DNA of 17,964 nucleotides, from contig CACXHH010000173.1 of assembly GCA_902767455.1 (NCBI GenBank), forward strand, positions 1 to 17,964, in the 5' to 3' direction. Both the position numbers and the translations under genes were made by a program. Below, piece by piece: positions 15,401 through 17,964 of this stretch. Below the pieces are notes generated by a model, which saw nothing but the letters and a program-made list of their open reading frames with translations, searched no databases and was not told the DNA's origin. The stretch's first letter is position 1. Every line of letters begins with the position of its first letter. Source of the DNA: an uncultured Eubacteriales bacterium. Its GTDB lineage: Bacteria; Bacillota; Clostridia; Christensenellales; Borkfalkiaceae.

Positions 15401-17557
15401 AACTGTAAACACGTCGACATAACCGACCTTACCATCATGCGCAGCGATACTTACCACTGCTATATGAGCTTTGACGACGACGTTTACGTCGCCAACATCA
15501 CCGAAAAACAGGCTTCAACCATCTGTGCCGACGGGTTCAGTATCGTCAGCACGAAGAATATAATAATCGACCGCTGTATGAACCACACGTCCGACGACGG
15601 CATCGTTATCTGTCCTTCTTACGACGACGGTAGAGCACAGTTCTTCCGTCCGTGCTTCCCAGGCCGCGACAACGCCATCGAAAACGTGGTCATTCGCCAC
15701 TGCTTCGTCTACGGCGGATTCGGTATCGTCTGGATACCTTACGGCGCGGGCGCTCCTAACGTTTACTTGCAGGAAACGCGCGGCGTCGAAATTTACGATT
15801 CGCGTCTCGGCGGGCATAAGGCTACCGGCTCGTGGCCCGACGATCCTTTCTACGGCTGGTCGGCTTACGAAAGATACACGCAGACGGAAAACGAAAGCTT
15901 CACGGCTATCAAGGACGTTTACTTCCACGACAACGTTTATTTGAGGAACTGGGAAATGACCATAAACGGCGTCAAACCGTACTTTACAAACCTTATCGTC
16001 ACTGATGAAGTGAGCGGCGAGATATACTCTTCGCAGGTTTTCTTGAACGGCGACTTCGATAAGAAGGTCCATAAAGGCAAATACTTCGATGACGAGACCG
16101 AGTATATCACGGGGCTTTCCTACTGGTCGAACGGCGGCAACGTCGGTTACGAAAAGAAAGGCGTCAAGAACTCCGTCACCGTCGATACCGGCGAAGCTAT
16201 CGTTCAGCCCGACTACTGCGGTTATATCCTTGGAAGCGGCGAACTCTTCCAAGGTCTGTACAAGACAGCGGGCGAATACGAGTTCTCGCTCAACGTCAAG
16301 TTTACGGGCGGCAACGCGACCATGTTCGCGCGCGACGCGGTTAGCGGAAGAATTTACGCTTCCCAAAAGCTTGAAGATTCCCCCGAATTCGCTCCCGCAA
16401 CTCTCGATTTCACCGTCTACGGCGGCGCTACTGTTCAGCTCGGCGTATCTTACGACGGCGACGCTTCGAGTAAGCTTCGTATAGACGACGCCCAAGTCGT
16501 CGAAAAGACGGACGGCTCGTTTTACGAAGTCGACGGAGAAAAAGTTACTTACGACTTTGCCGACGATTCGCAGCTCAAAGACTTCGACCTTTACCGCGGC
16601 GGCCCTGACTACCCGACGATCTCGGGCGGAACGCTCAACACCACCACCTACGGCGAACAGAAGATTATCTTCGGCAAGACCGATTATTCGGAATTCGATT
16701 TAAGCGTAGATATCTACGGCAATTCCGCAGGCAGGATAGATGCGGGCGTTTACGCCTTCGTCACTTCCGTTTCGAGCGGACAGGATAAGATCAACGCCTA
16801 TAATATTCAGATTGAAAAACAGGCGGGCGCGAACGCTTACACGCTCTTCGTCCATAACTTCAACACGACTAAAGGTTTTCTCGGTAGTCTCGTCGTAAAG
16901 GAAAGCGTTCCGTATAACGGCGAAAAAGTTACGTTGAGAGTGGTTGCCAAACACAGCTCCGTGTTCGTATTTACGGACGCTTCGGCTTCTCCTTTAGCTT
17001 CGTTCGGCGTGGACGTCGGGAGCGTAGGTAAAGTAGGTTTCAGAGCGCAGAACGCCGAAACGCACTTCGATAACTTCTCGTTCGTCGGCATCGCAGGCGA
17101 AGATTACGTCGACTATTACGAACTCCTGAAAGAAACGCTTCGCGAAGCTCTCTCTTACGACGAAGATCTCTATACCAAAGAGAGCTACGCGGCTCTTTTT
17201 GCAAGCGTAAACGACGCAATGTTGCTTATCCGCAGCGGCGGCGATAACGACGAGTATGCAGACTGCTATAACGCCGTTAATCGCGCTATAGACGGACTTA
17301 TCTTAAAGCACGAAGATACTTCTTCGTCGTCCGGTCAATCGTCAGGCGGTGAACAGTCATCACAAAGCGCGGCGAATTCGTCATCTCAGCAGGTCACGCC
17401 TTCTTCCGAAACGAAACCTTTGCTATCGGCAAGCTCGGCAAAAGAAGAAAAGTCGGGCGGGTGCGGCGGCAACTTCACCGCCGGCGCTGCGCTTACGGTG
17501 CTTATAATGATAACGCTTTGCGTTTTCGTTATCGCTCGCAAAAGAAAAATAGGCTGA
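12458..17557 (+). CDS. Large secreted GH28-like beta-helix protein with lectin-like modules and GCGG C-terminal anchor
   Basis: The 1699-residue protein has a signal peptide (cleavage near AFA, residue 32). Three lectin-like modules at about 35-195, 200-360 and 367-525 are of the same type as in the upstream surface protein. A beta-rich region at about 530-800 leads into a right-handed beta-helix at about 805-1200. It opens with VLDYGAAGDGFTDDTVAFQRAID, the typical N-terminus of pectin-active beta-helix enzymes. CADGFSI (D1025) and SDDGIVI (D1046-D1047) match the GH28 NTDG and DD motifs. The GH28 GHG motif reads GGFG at 1086-1089, so the usual His is absent. Further beta modules (about 1200-1350 and 1362-1545) and one FIVAR-like helical unit (about 1552-1616) follow. 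A Ser/Gln-rich linker, GCGG at 1668-1671, a hydrophobic segment and ARKRKIG end the protein. I infer a cell-attached pectin-active glycosidase of uncertain specificity. GGAG at 12446-12449 sets the start. Confidence 0.82.
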   Translation: MTKKFKYAAITLLSAILVAFVTVGATSFFAFAADDWTYSDGFSLVGRVYTTTDYSGQNTVTYDGDASTVGKVDVEFLYTANATTSGLDWLGFDVDGYQFRFYLNTTHATAQPYIAVYVPQAKDPNWSTIYSRTPREKMPRGAFNTLTLVLDEGEAIVRLNAETIITCTGLVFTTASDISFVASEVEASVKSITVTERSKEGKWTASGNFKATENAGEYSIDPAHTASYIVYDGDMSKVGEISATFKYSENITAGDHWVGFNYSGYTMQLFLNAGDKEHLPYASVYAPGNGYPSYSSERIPREKLPYDAYVTLKTVFEPGGTTFYINDELILSCGGLSFTSFTTVAFGTRDVKLSVKDLTASEGSQTSEGDWVISSAVTEEDGAYSTTAQNGAVSATFNGDTENVNFFTVDFLYQNEISAPDHWIGWKLNEYYLKLYLNATYDVNPYFELFKGGVSLGSSSRVSRNFIPAGTWNTLIVFFDGAGIQFRVNDLPAYYAQELKTLDVKSVSFVSYAVTTSFKNFSATFNDIKPLDLEFSSQDAVEQFSASNMTLGYEDGRLTAEITGEAPVLVSPEIYIAPGHKYSMKMGLRNTFLVRLKNDSSADKLTLSFITQENKNYNNFSKKTFDILPHSDFTTYYFNVSDVVGCDHWKYDRGLLQCNHYLAGFKFALEGASSGSVEIDAITFEAEERYYDYLGSIISCTASPVTRMVTVTGTVDKAYNGKRVNVWQSDLKNYTESLGYDKIYKLGTATVSDGKFTVTYPLYRSDEKASLLSSLFIAEIDGVKVARSFKISNFADFSEPVERFDIDYKLIANVLDYGAAGDGFTDDTVAFQRAIDAIDAAGGGKLIVSGDDSYHGRRYVITHIELCSNIEFVIERGAVIWQSQREEELNKTVPVHMRGYDTVTYGHDVSIDGLVWCHAALTVNKPLIFAGGKENVRITGDGIIRMVDTGGEVEDPVYFVGDYKLAPGCENRVMQMPICVYNCKHVDITDLTIMRSDTYHCYMSFDDDVYVANITEKQASTICADGFSIVSTKNIIIDRCMNHTSDDGIVICPSYDDGRAQFFRPCFPGRDNAIENVVIRHCFVYGGFGIVWIPYGAGAPNVYLQETRGVEIYDSRLGGHKATGSWPDDPFYGWSAYERYTQTENESFTAIKDVYFHDNVYLRNWEMTINGVKPYFTNLIVTDEVSGEIYSSQVFLNGDFDKKVHKGKYFDDETEYITGLSYWSNGGNVGYEKKGVKNSVTVDTGEAIVQPDYCGYILGSGELFQGLYKTAGEYEFSLNVKFTGGNATMFARDAVSGRIYASQKLEDSPEFAPATLDFTVYGGATVQLGVSYDGDASSKLRIDDAQVVEKTDGSFYEVDGEKVTYDFADDSQLKDFDLYRGGPDYPTISGGTLNTTTYGEQKIIFGKTDYSEFDLSVDIYGNSAGRIDAGVYAFVTSVSSGQDKINAYNIQIEKQAGANAYTLFVHNFNTTKGFLGSLVVKESVPYNGEKVTLRVVAKHSSVFVFTDASASPLASFGVDVGSVGKVGFRAQNAETHFDNFSFVGIAGEDYVDYYELLKETLREALSYDEDLYTKESYAALFASVNDAMLLIRSGGDNDEYADCYNAVNRAIDGLILKHEDTSSSSGQSSGGEQSSQSAANSSSQQVTPSSETKPLLSASSAKEEKSGGCGGNFTAGAALTVLIMITLCVFVIARKRKIG

Positions 17558-17573
17558 TAAGTTTAAAATGTAA

Positions 17574-17610
17574 ACAACGGCAAACGGAAATAATTTTCGC
17601 TTGCCGTTGT
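17574..17610 (+). terminator. Terminator after the GH28-like gene
   Basis: ACAACGGCAA (17574-17583) pairs with TTGCCGTTGT (17601-17610), with a smaller inner stem (CG-GAAA against TTTT-CG) in the 17-nt loop. It lies 17 bp after the stop and is followed by GTTTAAATAAATT, a weak T-rich tail. Confidence 0.62.
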
Positions 17611-17658
17611 GTTTAAATAAATTCACGGCAAAATGTTCTTAAATGTCGCGTCATTTTA

Positions 17659-17687
17659 TTGACAAATACGTTTTTTAATATTATAAT
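17659..17687 (+). promoter_or_regulatory. Perfect consensus sigma-70-type promoter facing the right edge
   Basis: TTGACA (17659-17664) and TATAAT (17682-17687) are exact consensus boxes with the ideal 17-bp spacing, after a T-rich spacer. Transcription would start near 17694 and run directly into the 139-bp repeats. No convincing open frame follows within the window. The product may be a non-coding RNA or the long leader of a gene beyond the edge. Confidence 0.8.
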
Positions 17688-17720
17688 TTATGGGCAAGCT
17701 GTGAAAAAGCTGTTTTTTGC

Positions 17721-17964
17721 TACGCTCTCTCCATCAAGTGGGGGAGTAAAGCATTAACTTATCACTTCTTCATCAACTTAATAAAAAGTATGCGCCATTA
17801 GCCCAACTGTAAGTGGCACAAAGTGCCATACTTCCTCGGCGACGCCTCGGGCGCAGAGCTACGCTCTCTCCATCAAGTGGGAGAGTAAAGCATTAACTTA
17901 TCACTTCTTCATCAACTTAATAAAAAGTATGCGCCATTAGCCCAACTGTAAGTGGCACAAAGTG
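17721..17964. repeat. 139-bp tandem repeat, second copy cut by window end
   Basis: Copy 1 covers 17721-17859 and copy 2 begins at 17860; its first 105 bases are in the window. The only difference seen is G at 17743 against A at 17882. Inverted repeats within the unit include AGAGC-TAC-GCTCT across the copy junction (17855-17867), CTCTCC with GGAGAG (17866-17871 with 17880-17885) and TGGCAC-AAA-GTGCCA (17814-17828). The single difference turns an A-T pair of the CTCTCC stem into a G-T wobble, so the fold is kept. No coding frame is supported. Confidence 0.88.

Noticed and set aside
15515..16495. Long minus-strand open frame of 326 codons, and similar ones at 5203-6012 (+), 706-1218 (+), 10508-11197 (-) and 14771-15457 (-)
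   Set aside because: They are antisense shadows of well-supported genes, with low-complexity or arginine/valine-rich composition, no family motifs and no ribosome-binding sites.
1..17964. tRNA or rRNA genes, transposase, integrase, phage, toxin-antitoxin or restriction genes
   Set aside because: No gene-length match to any of these was seen on reading either strand; the accessory character comes from the surface proteins and small repeats only.

Overview
The window looks like a carbohydrate-degradation (pectin or plant cell-wall type) locus from a Gram-positive-type anaerobe, probably a gut Clostridia. The evidence is an MsmK/UgpC-type sugar ABC ATPase, strong Shine-Dalgarno sites, consensus sigma-70-type promoters, a lipobox lipoprotein, FIVAR-type helical surface repeats and ordinary use of TGA and TAA stops. 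A Christensenellales-like lineage is my guess and cannot be proven from the sequence.

Layout. At 1-388 is the 3' end of an ABC-transporter ATPase (+ strand), separated by a bidirectional terminator from a leftward cluster. In transcription order that cluster is an AraC-family regulator (7677-6838), a lipoprotein built only of Ig-like and lectin-like modules (6675-4507), a secreted GH127/DUF1680-type beta-L-arabinofuranosidase (4417-1475) and a winged-helix ArsR-like regulator with a large C-terminal domain (1413-472). Divergent promoters at 7722-7847 drive the AraC gene leftward and, rightward, a Gfo/Idh/MocA oxidoreductase (7950-9212). The oxidoreductase is translationally coupled (TAATG) to a large surface protein with two lectin-like modules and six FIVAR repeats (9212-11737). 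After a terminator and about 650 bp of hairpin-rich non-coding DNA comes a 1699-residue secreted protein with lectin-like modules around a GH28-like right-handed beta-helix (12458-17557). The window ends in a terminator, a perfect-consensus promoter with no gene behind it, and a 139-bp tandem repeat cut by the window edge.

How the genes fit together (inference). Binding modules on the lipoprotein and surface proteins would hold a pectic polysaccharide at the cell surface. The GH28-like and GH127 enzymes would cut it, the ABC transporter would import products, the oxidoreductase would act on them in the cytoplasm, and the AraC and ArsR-type proteins would be the local regulators. Three of the secreted proteins end in the same type of tail: a low-complexity linker, a Gly-Cys-[Ser/Gly]-Gly motif, a hydrophobic segment and a basic end. 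No LPXTG motif is present, so this suggests a shared non-LPXTG sorting or anchoring signal.

The most unusual content is the non-coding DNA at 11.87-12.44 kb. It holds several families of tiny hairpins joined by constant linkers, in which the stem sequence changes from unit to unit while base pairing is kept. The clearest is an exact 24-nt-period array of five units at 12052-12163. Similar palindromes occur after the AraC gene, and another structured tandem repeat lies at the right end. These arrays produce spurious open frames and are better read as structured DNA or RNA elements.
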